64,000 bases of DNA from Euclidia mi (lineage: Eukaryota > Arthropoda > Insecta > Lepidoptera > Erebidae). Shown in pieces: positions 11,761 through 21,946 of this stretch; the first letter of the stretch is position 1, and each line of letters begins with the position of its first letter. The translations under genes and the position numbers were made by a program. Where the stretch lies: positions 11,044,331 to 11,108,330 of the forward strand of contig OX123193.2 in NCBI GenBank assembly GCA_944739405.2. Direction: 5' to 3'. The notes below the pieces were generated by a model, which was not told the origin of the DNA, ran no database searches, and saw nothing but the letters and a program-made list of their open reading frames with translations.

Positions 11761-13432
11761 AGCGGTTGGTAACAGAACTTCTTGTGCTTGGCCCTGTAAT
11801 GACGCATGCGAGTTCCAATGACCCCGAAGTGGTTCATTGTTCGCGGATTTTGATGTCGATGCAGCGGGCGACACATTGCTGCGTGTGTATGATTCATGTA
11901 AAACCGTGTTATGATTTCCGTTACACGTGCGACACCGTTTTTCTGATATACATGGCTTATTATAATGATTATATAGACAATTATTACACAAATTATATTT
12001 CTTGACAGCCCTCTTTTTGTCATCGAGGGACATGCCCAAAAACTTTTCACAATAAAATATGCCATGATCGAATGTTTCACAAATAGGGCACTTGTGTTTA
12101 GATTGATGTCCAAATGTTTTACTATCTGTCGACGTTTCTGATCGATTGATTGTGGAGAAAGATGATTTTTGATAATTAAATTTTTGCGGTTTGGTAACAA
12201 ATGATGATGTTTGATTGTTGTTAAAACTATTCTGATTAGATTTCACATCCGTTTCCCTGGCTGACGTCTCTAACGTAATGAATTTACTTTCAAGAAAATC
12301 AACAAATTCTTTTAACACCAACCTAATTCTCTTGGTTCTATAAGGAATTGAAGATATTCTGTGTGTGTTTCCGGGTCTAGCTTCTGTGACAAAATATATA
12401 CAAGGAGTGGATCCCAAGATGTCACATCAATACCTAAATTCCTAATGGCGTTCAAACATTCGTTGGTAGTTGAGTGAACCCTTTTGATGTGATTTATGGA
12501 TAACTTAGGGCTTACTGGAATGTTTAACAGAATACTCGCTTGAGGCGTAAATAGAAGTTTCTTGTTATTATATATCTGATTGAGAATTTCCCAGCATACA
12601 GAGTAATTATCGGTGCTGATCGTAAGATGTTGAATTAAACGCTCGGCCTCTTCTTTGACCTTGCCTTTTAAAAACTGCATTTTCTGGGCTCCGGACAATG
12701 ATGGATTTTTGTGTTTAGTCTCTGTAAAAAGGTCTCTAAACGATATCCATTGTCAGTAACTACCGCTGAAAGTAGGGATTTCCATTTGTGGCGTAGGAAA
12801 AACGTGGTAAACGAAGTAGACCATAATTTTTTGTTGATTGACTTTATCATGTCATTATAAATCTGTTCATAACAAGAGTACATCTCTTCATACTCTTTGT
12901 TCGAACCTTCCAATTCACTATCTATCTCCCAATGCAATGTATCGATAACTGACTATCGCGTTTGAAGGGTGTGGAGTAAATCATCGAACGCCCACTTTTC
13001 TGCTACGGAATGTAAATTTATGCTTGATACTGTTCGTTTGAATGCTCTAAAATTGCTCATCTGCTTCCTTAGAAATCGAAGGAGAAGGCAGGCTCGTTAC
13101 AGCCCCGGTGAGGAGTGTAGCCGGTTTCAACAGAGGAGTAGATGGCCTGCTTTCCTCCCTAAACTGATAATTTTGTATCACCTGATGTATATTACCGAAC
13201 CTATCCTTTACAATCTCATACTGATTAGACGTAAAGTATTCATGAGAGGTTACACCGAAACGACACAGTTTGTCATGGTTTGCCTGAAATTCATGCCAGT
13301 AGCCGTCGAAAGTTTCATGACGCCGTTTGATATAGGATGGGGTTTTCTCTCCGCTCCGTCTTCCTTAAAGTTGGTAAAAAGCTGCTCAATGGCAGCAACA
13401 ATTTGCTGTTGCGTGGACAAAAGATCTTCCAT
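11640..13432 (-). pseudogene. gag: BEL/Pao gag, frameshifted
   Basis: The likely start is the ATG at 13430-13432 (MEDLLSTQQQIVAAIEQ), giving an open segment to 13250. The frame is then lost and resumes at 12937-12668 (acidic helical segment) and 12698-12312 (Gag core, LNQIYNNKKLLF, the type called DUF1759 in BEL/Pao Gags). It ends with nucleic-acid-binding zinc knuckles (CPICETFDHGIFYC, CNNCLYNHYNKPC, then CRTCNGNHN) in 11635-12417, which runs in frame into the protease. Gag would form the particle core. At least three frameshifts break it. Confidence 0.8.
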
Positions 13433-13649
13433 AGTTGCGTTTGATTAAAAGAAAAAGGAAAGATCTTACTTGATGTTTCGCTGGATAGAATACAAGTTGA
13501 CCGCAAACCCTGGATGCTCACGATCACTGCTGATGATATCGCTGCACGAAACACACGAAACACATGTCCACAAAATGTCGCTGGTTATGCACTTCACTAT
13601 GTAACACTGTCACACGCGAAATGTTCCTAAACTACGAAGGACCACAATA
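13433..13649 (-). other. BEL/Pao leader and primer-binding site
   Basis: Untranslated leader between the 5' LTR and gag. Directly inside the LTR (minus strand, from about 13644) is TGGTCCTTCGTAG, which begins with TGG as expected for pairing to a tRNA CCA end. The primer tRNA is not identified. Confidence 0.5.
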
Positions 13650-13925
13650 TGTAGGGTATTGTACCTAACATCTTTTGAATTGATATGATGATATTAAATG
13701 ATACGAGGAGATAGACTAATGAATATGTTTATTACTGCTAAAGTTCTAATGCTAAGCACAATTGATAGAAAATGATAAATTATATAATGATAATGAGTAC
13801 ACGCGATGCGGTTGATGACCGGTAGTGAACCGATTTTATATAAATGAATTGCAATATGAATGCGTAATGGCGAAAATGCTGACATGAAAATAATGTATTT
13901 TCGCAATGTATGGCTGCACCGTACA
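13650..13925 (-). repeat. BEL/Pao 5' LTR (minus-strand element)
   Basis: 276 bp, homologous to 6047-6331 with the same TGTAGGG...CCGTACA ends and small indels and substitutions between the two. Transcription of the element would start in this copy and run leftward. Confidence 0.85.
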
Positions 13926-14699
13926 CGTTATGACCCATGACTACTTAGCACACAGTACAGTATAGGCAGGTGTAGATATATGCCTACAAATGCTAAACGT
14001 CGTAACAGAACGTCGCTCCGTAAGCGATATGCAGGGTGTAAAAAGACACTTAACGAAAACTGAAACCTCATATTGCACCAATCAATACGAACATTTTTTA
14101 CTTCGGCACCATACCTAGGAAATTACTCGTTCACGCGATATTGAGGGTCAAAGTTACTATGGAATTTTTGTAATTAGGTACAAAATGGATGCATTTACCT
14201 GTCAATTTGTGCTATAGATGTCCTATACACCCATGGATAAGTAGGTATTTCGAAAATTGCACGCGCGCGTTTTTTATAGCGGCTTGAAAATACCGTGAAC
14301 ATTTAAAAATAGTCGTTTCCCAGGTTTTATTTTTGCTCAGCATGTCTTCTGGCATGATGTCCAAAACGAGTAGACTGCGGCTTGGTGATGGTTCTTGTGA
14401 CACTCTGTATATGTAAATTATATTGATTTAATATTTTTATTACTTGTTTATCAATATGAACTTTCAGATTTGTACGGCATTAACTTTTTATAAATTATTT
14501 CATTAAGTACAAATAAACTATCTAAATATGCCGTACAAAAAAATATCGTCATGAATTTCACCTTACATTTCGTTCTATGGATTTTTCCTTGAATTTTTTT
14601 CCCTACAAACCTTTGGACAAACGAAAATGAACGGCATGTAAAAAAAATATTATCTATGTATAAAATACTTTCAAAAAAAAAATATTTTATGTTGTTTCA
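13926..14699. other. Inner flank of right arm; possible small TIR element; no gene
   Basis: No supported gene. The ends 'atatgcagggtgt' (near 14027) and 'acactctgtatat' (near 14400) are imperfect complements and could bound a degraded MITE of about 380 bp. Further right, 'tgtacggca' / 'tgccgtaca' motifs (near 14471, 14528 and 14633) continue into the right arm. Confidence 0.35.
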
Positions 14700-15152
14700 C
14701 ATCACCCCTGGAACACGGAAAGAGAGGGGGTTGCAACCCTCGATTTTTCCCCTTGTCGCATGATTTTTGTACGGCGTTGCGGAATAATGCATTAGAAGCT
14801 GTATTAAAACAGTAATGCCATACAGAATGAAATGACCAAATTTACACTGGAAATTGTCAGAAAATAAAAAAAAGAATACCGACTTTGTGGCGCACCATTT
14901 TTGTACGGCACTGCGCGCTTTCTTATTATTTTTCATTGATCTATCGATGGTAAAAATGCCGTACAAAAATATATGACCAAAATGAACTCACTCAACCTGC
15001 ACTTTTGAATTCTCACCAGCACTCAGTTGGACAGCCTACAAGTGACGGCATAGTGCTGAATCTTATTATTTTATGCTCTTATATCGTCCTATAATATACG
15101 TCACCTGGTGGTTCATATGACCCATCCATTTTGGACATGGGCCTGTAGTCTA
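14700..15152 (-). repeat. Right arm of the long inverted repeat
   Basis: Reverse complement of 4687-5365 without the SINE; about 90% identity by eye. It contains 'tgtacggc' or 'gccgtaca' near 14770, 14902, 14948 and 15043. It serves as the empty site for the SINE in the left arm. Confidence 0.75.
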
Positions 15153-15254
15153 ATAGCTACACGATTCTAAGTCAGACAACCATTTTTCAAAATTTTATCT
15201 ATCTGTCTCTCTGTTGTCCGAGGTAATATCTGGAATGCCTTAAATCAATTAAAA

Positions 15255-15495
15255 GGGACTGACGACCGGTTGGCGCAGCGGGAGTGTAAGCGACTGCTAC
15301 GCTGAGGGTCGCGGGTTAGATTCCCGCTCAAGTCAAACATTTGTGTGCATGAACATGGATGTTTGTCTTGGTCTGGGTGCTTCTATATATAATATGTATG
15401 TTTTTACAAAAAAAAGTATAAATGTATGTTTATCCATTATATTATGTTTATCCATTAACACAAGCTCTGCTTAGCTTGGGACTAGATGGTGATGT
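15255..15495 (+). mobile_element. tRNA-derived SINE (second family)
   Basis: A box 'ttggcgcagcgggagt' and B box 'gcgggttagattccc' are spaced as in a tRNA, followed by a body with 'catttgtgtgcatgaac' and 'ggtctgggtgcttc', then AT-rich tail sequence. The body differs from the 4772 family. Confidence 0.7.
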
Positions 15496-15654
15496 GTGTA
15501 TGTGGTAGAATATTATTATATTATACTTTCCTGGAATATAGAAGACTTTATAGAACAACATAAAGGCTACAATTTCAATCCATATGTGGCGCTGTTGTCG
15601 ATATATACATCTATACTCTATATAATATATATACATCATACAATTTTATGTAAG

Positions 15655-16261
15655 CGGGTCTTATTCGCGATATATAATTAATTTGAGGTATAAATACCTA
15701 TGTTTTACCGACATTTCGGCCGTCTTACAACAGCCATGGTCGTGGCAGGACTGATGTCATCTCAGCGCCGTCCTTTTGAAGCTCGGGTTACGGCAGCCAC
15801 CCTCACTTGTTTTTTTTAATTTTTATTTTTATCCGAACTGTCGATACGTCGACAACACTTATGACGTCTTCACACTGGTCAGCTGTGTTACTGCAGCTGG
15901 GTTTACATTTGTTGATTACTGGATTCCAAGTTGTCGACAGTCTGTATCCATCCTCCCGATTGAAATTTTTATGCTTTTTGATTTCAACTGCATCACGCAC
16001 TATCCTGGAGTAATAGTGACGATCGGTAGATAAGACCTTTGGTTAATGTAATTCGATCCAGTGGTTTGGTCCAGACTCCAACAAATGCTCAGCTATGGAA
16101 GAATTGTTAATTTGCCGGTTTTTTACAGCTGCGATATGTTCCTTGACCCTTTCAGCGATGGTTCGTTTGGTCTGTCCGATATAGGAACTACCACAACTGC
16201 AATCGACCTTGTAGGCGCCAGGTGTTTGTAGAGAAATGACATCCTTCTGGGTGCGTTTTTG
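15655..16261 (-). mobile_element. Penelope-like element 3' fragment with GIY-YIG endonuclease
   Basis: On the minus strand the segment 16043-16261 encodes a GIY-YIG-type nuclease (CSCGSSYIGQTKRT, then ERVKEHIAA and AEHLLESG), the hallmark of Penelope-like retroelements. It continues with the conserved C-terminal tail EIKKHKNFNREDGYRLS (15960-16000). The 3' UTR follows, ending near 'aagcgggtcttattcgcga' at 15655. The RT domain is absent (5' truncation at about 16261, where a non-LTR fragment begins), and the frame is broken between the nuclease and the tail. A second copy lies in opposite orientation at 20510-21290. Confidence 0.8.
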
Positions 16262-17285
16262 CATAAACTTGATGGTTACGGTATTCGTGGCAATATTCTC
16301 AACTTACTAAAATCATATCTGGTTGGGCAGATTCAATATACTGAAATTTTCAGAGTCTCCATAATGTCTAAACGAGAACAAAAATATTTTTCTTCTCCGC
16401 GAATAACTAAACATGGTGTCCCACAAAGAAGCGTACTTGGTCCACTGTTATTCTTGTTGTATATAAATGATCTACCGCGTCAAATCAGTCACCCGATAGT
16501 ACTCTTCGCTGATGACAGCACATTATTGATTAAATGCCATAACAAAGATCAATATGAGGATGAAATTATTAACACTATTAAAAATGTAATTAACTAGCTG
16601 AAGAATAACAACCTCGTCATTAACATAAAAAAAAACTAAAGTTATGCATTTTCACTAACGGTTATATACTCATCATATAAATGTAAATTACAATGGTCAA
16701 ACTATGGATAGTGTTAACGCAACAAAATTCTTGGGAGTTCTTATGAACTTATATGGAAGTCGAAAGCAGAGAGTATATGTAAAAAACTAAGCTCCTGTGC
16801 ATATGTTCTGTATAATCTCAGAGGAAAAGTAAATGTCGACACTGTACTCGTTGCTTATCATGGTTTGGTAGTGTCTGTGTTAAGATTTGGAGTGAGCTTC
16901 TGGGGCAATTGTAGCTACAGAGAGAGTATATTTATAGCGCAGAAGTGCTGCTTGGGATCCATTTTTATTTTGAAAATTACAGACAGTTGTATGCCATTTT
17001 TTAAGACTCATAAATTGTTAACTTTCCCATGTATATACATACTAGAAACTGCCATCTTTGTCAAAACAAATAAATAACTATTTCCAGCTTTTAATGAAAA
17101 CAGAACAAAAACAGTAAACCTAAGAAGTCAATACCAGAATGTGTTATGTACAGGGGGGTAGGCAGACTCTTTATTAAGAAAAAGTGTCATGGGTATGGCT
17201 CCTGTAATATATAACAAAGTGCCAAATGGCATTAAAGACCAACCTATACAATTATTTAAAAAGCAGCTGTTATGGACTTTGCTTG
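16262..17285 (+). pseudogene. Non-LTR retrotransposon fragment (RT fingers to C-terminus)
   Basis: It begins inside the RT at LDGYGIRGNILNLLKSYL, then GVPQRSVLGPLLFLLYINDLP (first Q-G pair altered to QR) and the intact active-site box LFADDSTLL (about 16498-16525). After a stop at 16597 the RT thumb and C-terminal region continue in other frames (VAYHGLVVSVLRFGVSFWGN near 16850; SVMGMAPVIYNKVP near 17185). It is 5'-truncated and frameshifted. Jockey-superfamily-like; clade not assigned. Confidence 0.75.
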
Positions 17286-17490
17286 TACAAAACTTGTGCC
17301 CATGGACACAAGCAACACCAAAGGAGTCACAAGGGCATTGCCGCCCTTTGGGGTTGGGAAAAGGGATAGGATGAGGAGTGGGATGAGGGAGAAGGAATAG
17401 GGGATAGGGCCTCCGGCACTCTCACTCACCGAACGATTCGCAACAGTTTAGGTACTGTTACTTTACGTCGATTTTCTGTGAGAGGCCGTT
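17286..17490 (+). repeat. Dispersed repeat B, copy 1
   Basis: The sequence from 'ttgtgcccatggacacaagc' through 'ctctcactcaccgaacgatt' to 'cgattttctgtgagaggc' is the inverse of 28915-29172. It includes a purine-rich run 'gggatgagggagaagg'. It is joined directly to the preceding non-LTR fragment and to the minisatellite. It has no coding content and is a common short lepidopteran-type repeat; origin unknown. Confidence 0.65.
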
Positions 17491-17525
17491 CGCAGGTAGC
17501 AAGGCTCTTCGTTAACCTTAAATTT

Positions 17526-17985
17526 CTGTCTATTCTATTCTGTTCTATTCTGTTCTATTATGTTCTATTCTGTTCTATTCTGTTCTATTCTGTTATATTC
17601 TGTTCTATTCTGTTCTATTCTGTTCTATTCTGTTCTATTCTGTTCTATTCTGTTCTATTCTGTTCTATTCTGTTCTATTCTGTTCTATTCTGTTCTATTC
17701 TGTTCTATTCTGTTCTATTCTGTTATATTCTGTTCTATTCTGTTTTATTATGTTCTATTCTGTTCTATTATGTTCTATCATGTTCTATTCTGTTCTATTA
17801 TGTTCTATTATGTTCTATTCTGTTCTATTCTGTTCTATTCTGTTCTATTCTGTTCTATTCTGTTCTATTCTGTTTTATTCTGTTTTATTCTGTTCTATTA
17901 TATTCTATTCTGTTCTATTCTATTCTGTTCTAATATATTCTGTTCTGTTCTATTCTGTTCTATTCTAATTTAATCCATTCTATTC
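17526..17985 (+). repeat. 10-bp minisatellite (TTCTATTCTG)n
   Basis: About 45 tandem units of 'ttctattctg' with scattered variants (ttctattatg, ttatattctg, ttttattctg). Because 10 is not a multiple of 3 and the unit has no in-frame stops, it gives long open frames on the plus strand that encode a Phe/Ser/Leu/Ile/Tyr/Cys repeat. These are not genes. Confidence 0.95.
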
Positions 17986-18718
17986 TACCAGCAGTAAGAA
18001 AGTAATAATACTCGTGAGTCGCAGGTAATGAATGTTAACCGAACTGATAATGAAATTTAGCTTCTTAGGTCAATTACCTATTGTGAATTGTAAAATTATG
18101 CTCCGCTAATTTTAGGTAATAGCGATTGCACACCTTTATCTCACAATAGGTACCAATTTAAGAAGCTAGTAAGGATGTGCAGTACGATATTTTTGTAGTT
18201 AGATGTACATACCTACAGGCAAACTGGTCGGAAATATCTAATGGTTGGAAATCCTTGTTCGATGGTGATAGGACGTTCGTAAACGTGATGTAGGTATAAT
18301 AAAATATTGAGTAAACAGGTATTTCTGATGGAATGGAATAACTTAGAATGCGATAAATTACGATATGTTTTGTTAAAACAGTAGATTGATTGCGATTATT
18401 CTAAGCCATTTTCGATAACCAGAAAATACCAGATAAAATTAAGATGGCGCTAAGAATGAAATGGAGGGTCCCGGGTTGCGTATTTTCAAAGCCTTTACTC
18501 TTTGAGTCACGAGTAAGACTCTAATAGAATAGCTTTTGTTTGTGCATATTATTCGACAGTACCTAATCTATTTCAGTATAAAATTGACTCAAATGGATTA
18601 GCTTTTGTGCCTTGATATTTTCAAAGAAAATACACGTACAAAACCTAGTACAATATGATTCATATTCACTCAAATAGATAAGCCTTTGTCGAGATATTTT
18701 CAAACATGGTTTTGGTTT
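17986..18718. other. No gene; contains a small inverted repeat
   Basis: Imperfect arms 'agcttcttaggtcaattacctattgtga' (about 18059-18086) and its complement near 18151-18176 could be a short MITE of about 120 bp. From about 18500 a degenerate motif of the form 'actcaaatrgataagcytttgt' recurs at uneven spacing. No coding sequence is supported. Confidence 0.5.
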
Positions 18719-18830
18719 GTTAGGTGCGACTGTATGTAATTCAAGTAACTAAATAGGTTATGTTAGGTTTAAGAGAACCTAACATAACCTATTTAGTTAC
18801 TTGAATTACCTACATACAGTCGCACCTAAC
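18719..18830. repeat. Near-perfect hairpin with about 50-bp arms
   Basis: Left arm 18719-18769 and right arm 18776-18830 are complementary except for a 4-base insertion (ggta) in the right arm. The loop is 6 nt. It is much better conserved than its surroundings, so it is either recent or a foldback element. No coding potential. Confidence 0.9.
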
Positions 18831-19394
18831 CAACCAACACTAGGCACTAGGCACATTGTGGTCCTAAACCTAGACCAAAATGGTATAGCATTTGTTGCTG
18901 CAATGTTAGAATGAATTTATCCTACAAAGTCTACGCGATTTCGGTTCATTTCTGTACTAGAATAGACTAGAGTTTCGTCAAGTTTTTGTCAAACAAAAGC
19001 TAAGCCAGTTCAGTTTGCACTTTCACTCTAATGGTATAGACTTTGTTAATACGCCCCCGGGTTTCAAAAAGATGTAGCAACTCGCCGCTTATGTAGCGAT
19101 ATAATTGCTATACTGGTCGACTGACCAGGTCGTGGTCTGACGATAAAAGCGGTGATTCAATCTCGTTGTTCGGGCAATAGGCAGGCAAAAGTAAATATAT
19201 AGGTATACAAAGCACGCACATACCTCGGACTGCGACCTGCACCAGCCATTGAGCTTCCACCTCTCGTGATAATGAAGACGATCTTCTTGGGATGATATAC
19301 ACACAATAGACACAGTTTTGATAATAAGATGAATAAGACGATTTAAAAACGATGTTCTTTGTGAGATGCGCGCGCGCGATGCGATCGGTTTCTT
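18831..19394. other. No gene; more copies of the degenerate TTTGT motif
   Basis: The motif seen at 18520-18690 recurs as 'accaaaatggtatagcatttgt' (near 18872) and 'actctaatggtatagactttgt' (near 19024). A short cg run precedes the TIR at 19395. Open frames on the minus strand near 19089-19409 have no recognisable domain. Confidence 0.4.
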
Positions 19395-20271
19395 AAGGCT
19401 GCTACACACAGTGCCGGCGGCACGAGCAGCCGGCTTTTGTCGCGCGGCTCATGCCGCCGGCTTTTGGCAGGCGTCTGTGCCGCCGGCATTGGCCGCAGAA
19501 AGCCGCGCATCATTCAAGTTGTGACAGTCGTGTAGAACGCTAGTGAGGTGACACTTTGTGATTGGTTATCGATTACGATGAATAACGAAGTCGTCAACAT
19601 TGCCATAGAAGCAGTAGCTTTCATTTTATTATATAAAAAAGTTTAAAGAAGAAGAACAAAGAAACATACAAAGAACTATACAAACATACAATTAACAGAC
19701 ACAAGATTCACACAAATTTCTGTTTCGTGTGGGGATCGAATCCATAACACTCGGCGCAACATCAGGCGGTCGCTTAAGCGACTAGGCCAGTTGAAATAAA
19801 AGAATCTCTCCTACATTAATTGCAAATCGAACAAAATTACTGTAAATGCTTTTCTTTGCATTTTTCTGGAGCATGGTCATCTCTTATTTCCCGCACCACA
19901 ATCGATTCATTTTATGGCAGAATTTAATGCAAGTTTCTTTTGTACGTTATGTTTCTGTATGGAACTAATAAGTAAAATTTTGTTTATTAAACTTTAAGCT
20001 AAAAAGGTTTGTTTACTTGTACTTGATACGATACCGAATCGATCCACTGGATCCTATCAAATGGAGTGGATCGATACTTGGGTCGATGCATTGTGTTACA
20101 ATCCATTGCGATCCAAAATATCGATACAAAGCACTTGGATGGAGCATCCCTAAGTCGCAACCCGCGCGGCTCTGGCCTACCCGGGCGGCCATACCGGCGG
20201 CCAGGTCGACGGCTCTTTCGTGCGGCCAGGCCGGCGGCTCCGCATGCCGCCGATACTGTGTGTAGCAACTT
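19395..20271. mobile_element. TIR element (MITE-like), GC-rich ends, carrying a SINE
   Basis: The ends 'aaggctgctacacacagtgcc' (19395) and the complement of 'tactgtgtgtagcaactt' (ending 20271) form imperfect 25-bp TIRs, followed inward by gccggcggc-type GC-rich blocks on both sides. No transposase is seen. A SINE lies inside at about 19630-19800. No secure target duplication was found, so the family is open. Short palindromes ('cgatccactgg' and complement, near 20040-20073) lie in the interior. Confidence 0.45.
19630..19800 (-). mobile_element. tRNA-derived SINE, degraded
   Basis: Read on the minus strand it has an A-box-like 'ctggcctagtcgcttaag', 'ttgcgccgagtgttatgga' and a weakened B box 'ttcgatcccc', then a body ending in T/A-rich sequence at the left. 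It is related to the 4772 family by the 'gcgccgagtgtt' segment. Confidence 0.6.
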
Positions 20272-20509
20272 CTACCGCTGTCAATCCGTGGATTTGACGT
20301 TTATGTACGTGCATGACAGCCAACCAATTGGCGTTTCGATACTGCGCTGTAGCGGAGTACCAAAACAACGTTTAGTTGTTTTTATGAAAGTAAAACACCG
20401 GTACTCTGCTTACTTCCGGTCGCCTGTCCTTCCTCTTCAGACGTTGTATCTTCTTTTTGAATCCGTTGCACATAAGTACCTCCTGAACATGTGACAGCTC
20501 ACTGTTCAA
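20272..20509. other. No gene identified
   Basis: A short gap between the TIR element and the Penelope-like fragment. It contains small complements ('ggagtacc' near 20355 and 'ggtactct' near 20400) but nothing assignable. Confidence 0.4.
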
Positions 20510-21290
20510 AGCTCTGTTGAAAGGGTCAAGGACCATATCGCAGCTGTAAAAAAAAACGGCAAATTAACAAGTCTGCCATAGCTGAGCATTTGTTGGACTG
20601 GACCAAACTACAGGATCGAATTATATCAACCATAAAGGTCTTATCTACCGATCGTCACTATTACTCCAGAATAGTACGTGAAGCAGTTAAAATCAAAAAG
20701 CATAAAAATTTCAACCGGGATGATGGATACAGGCTGTCTACAGCTTGGAATCCAGTAATCAGCTAATGTAAACCCAGCCGCAGTAACACAGCTCACCAGT
20801 GTGTAGACGTCATAAGTGTTGTGTGTCGACGTATCGACAGTTCGGATACAAAAAAAAAACAGTGAAGCCGAAAGCCGAAACCCGCGCTTCACAAAGACGG
20901 TGCTGAGATGATGTCAGTCCTGCCGCAACCTTGGCTGTTGTAAGTGTCGGCGAGTTATGATAATGAGTATGGGGAATGTAACTTAACGCCAATAGACATT
21001 GAAATGAGCGAGCAAATGTAATGTTCAGAAACTTGGACATGACAGTGACAGTCTCACAGAGTCAATGTAGAAGAAAAAGAAAATAATGACATACTATAGA
21101 GTCATATTGTAAGCTGCATGAAGGCGACGATTTTAAGGTTTCAAAACACATCATTGCTCGCGAGAAATCGCGACAGTAAGACGGCCGAAATGTCGGTAAA
21201 ACATAGGTATTTATTCCTCAAATTAATTAAATATCGCGAATAAGACCCGCTTACATAAAATTGTATGATGTATACAAATCACGAAAGTTT
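20510..21290 (+). mobile_element. Penelope-like element 3' fragment, degraded
   Basis: This is the plus-strand counterpart of 15655-16261. Remnants of the nuclease C-terminus (ERVKDHIAAVKK equivalent near 20517), the EIKKHKNF-like tail (near 20690) and the 3' UTR with 'aaatgtcggtaaaacatagg' and 'aaatatcgcgaataagaccc' (near 21190-21250) are visible. Stops and frameshifts are frequent. The two copies diverge enough to be separate insertions. Confidence 0.7.
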
Positions 21291-21805
21291 AAAATCGGTT
21301 ATATACATATACACCCTTATTTTTTAATTAGTAGAAAAAATTTAAGGACAGATTAGCGAAGACATTATTATCATATACAATTTCATAATATCTATAAATA
21401 GCAAAGTTATTATCATTTGTTTATTGTAGAAAATCTCACTTAAATCATAGACATATTTTACAATCCATTCACTAATTCATTGATAGTATTCCATCCTGCT
21501 CATTCGCCTTCTCTCTGTCGCACTTATGATGTAGGTAACCTTAGAGAATAAAATTAAATAAAAGAATAAGTTATGTAGTTACTTACTTTATTTAATTTTC
21601 TAAATTCTAACCGGAGAGTATTATTTCATACTTCATCCGGGCTTAGGATCGGCAAAATTTACCTTTTTATGTTTACGCGTTTATGTATGTAATAAGAAAG
21701 CAAACAAATATCAAAATAAAAGAAGGTATTCTGTACTAAAAATAAAGAGTAATTTTGGCGTATTTATGAAGTTAGAATCTTCTGCTATTTAAAAAATATT
21801 ATTTC
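21291..21805. other. No gene; AT-rich unassigned DNA
   Basis: Nothing recognisable on either strand apart from A/T-rich runs and scattered AATAAA-like strings. Confidence 0.45.
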
Positions 21806-21900
21806 ATCATCATCATGTCAGCCTAGAGACGTCCACTGCTGGACATAGGCCTTCCTCAAGGATCTCCACACAGACCGATTTTGAGCCGCCCGCATCAAAT
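21806..21900 (+). repeat. Non-LTR 3'-end fragment (TCATCATC / 'tccactgctggacatagg')
   Basis: The block 'cgtccactgctggacatagg' followed by 'ctcaaggatctccac' is a very common non-LTR-associated repeat in Lepidoptera. It is preceded here by a CAT/ATC-rich run. Short fragment with no coding sequence. Confidence 0.55.
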
Positions 21901-21946
21901 TATTATTTACATATGTAGTTATTATTGACTAACCTTACAAGTATTT

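Larger units (their letters stand above)
6047..13925 (-). mobile_element. Full-length but decayed BEL/Pao element with env-like gene
   Basis: Two direct LTR copies (6047-6331 and 13650-13925) bound, in minus-strand order, gag, protease, reverse transcriptase, RNase H, integrase and an env-like fusion-protein gene. BEL/Pao signatures include the zinc-knuckle gag, DxGS protease, RT/RNase H of the Pao type, and the CVTC / VDYTG / SDNGTNF integrase. An env puts it in the group sometimes treated as insect endogenous retroviruses (Belpaoviridae-like). Every gene has frameshifts or stops, and two catalytic residues are lost. The flanking bases do not form a target duplication (left ...aaaata, right cgttat...), so a rearrangement or recombination after insertion is possible. 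Confidence 0.88.

Noticed and set aside
13315..13563. Minus-strand frame upstream of BEL gag
   Set aside because: It overlaps the gag start in another frame and has no family signature; the leader lies here.
17478..17973. Three long overlapping plus-strand reading frames of repetitive Phe/Ser/Leu/Tyr/Cys protein
   Set aside because: They are produced by the 10-bp minisatellite, whose unit has no stop in any plus frame. No start context or domain supports a gene.
17526..17985. CRISPR-like array
   Set aside because: The unit is a simple 10-bp tandem repeat without spacers, in a eukaryotic context.
18719..18830. Telomeric repeat because of TTAGG strings
   Set aside because: Only isolated TTAGG units occur within the palindrome; there is no tandem (TTAGG)n array.
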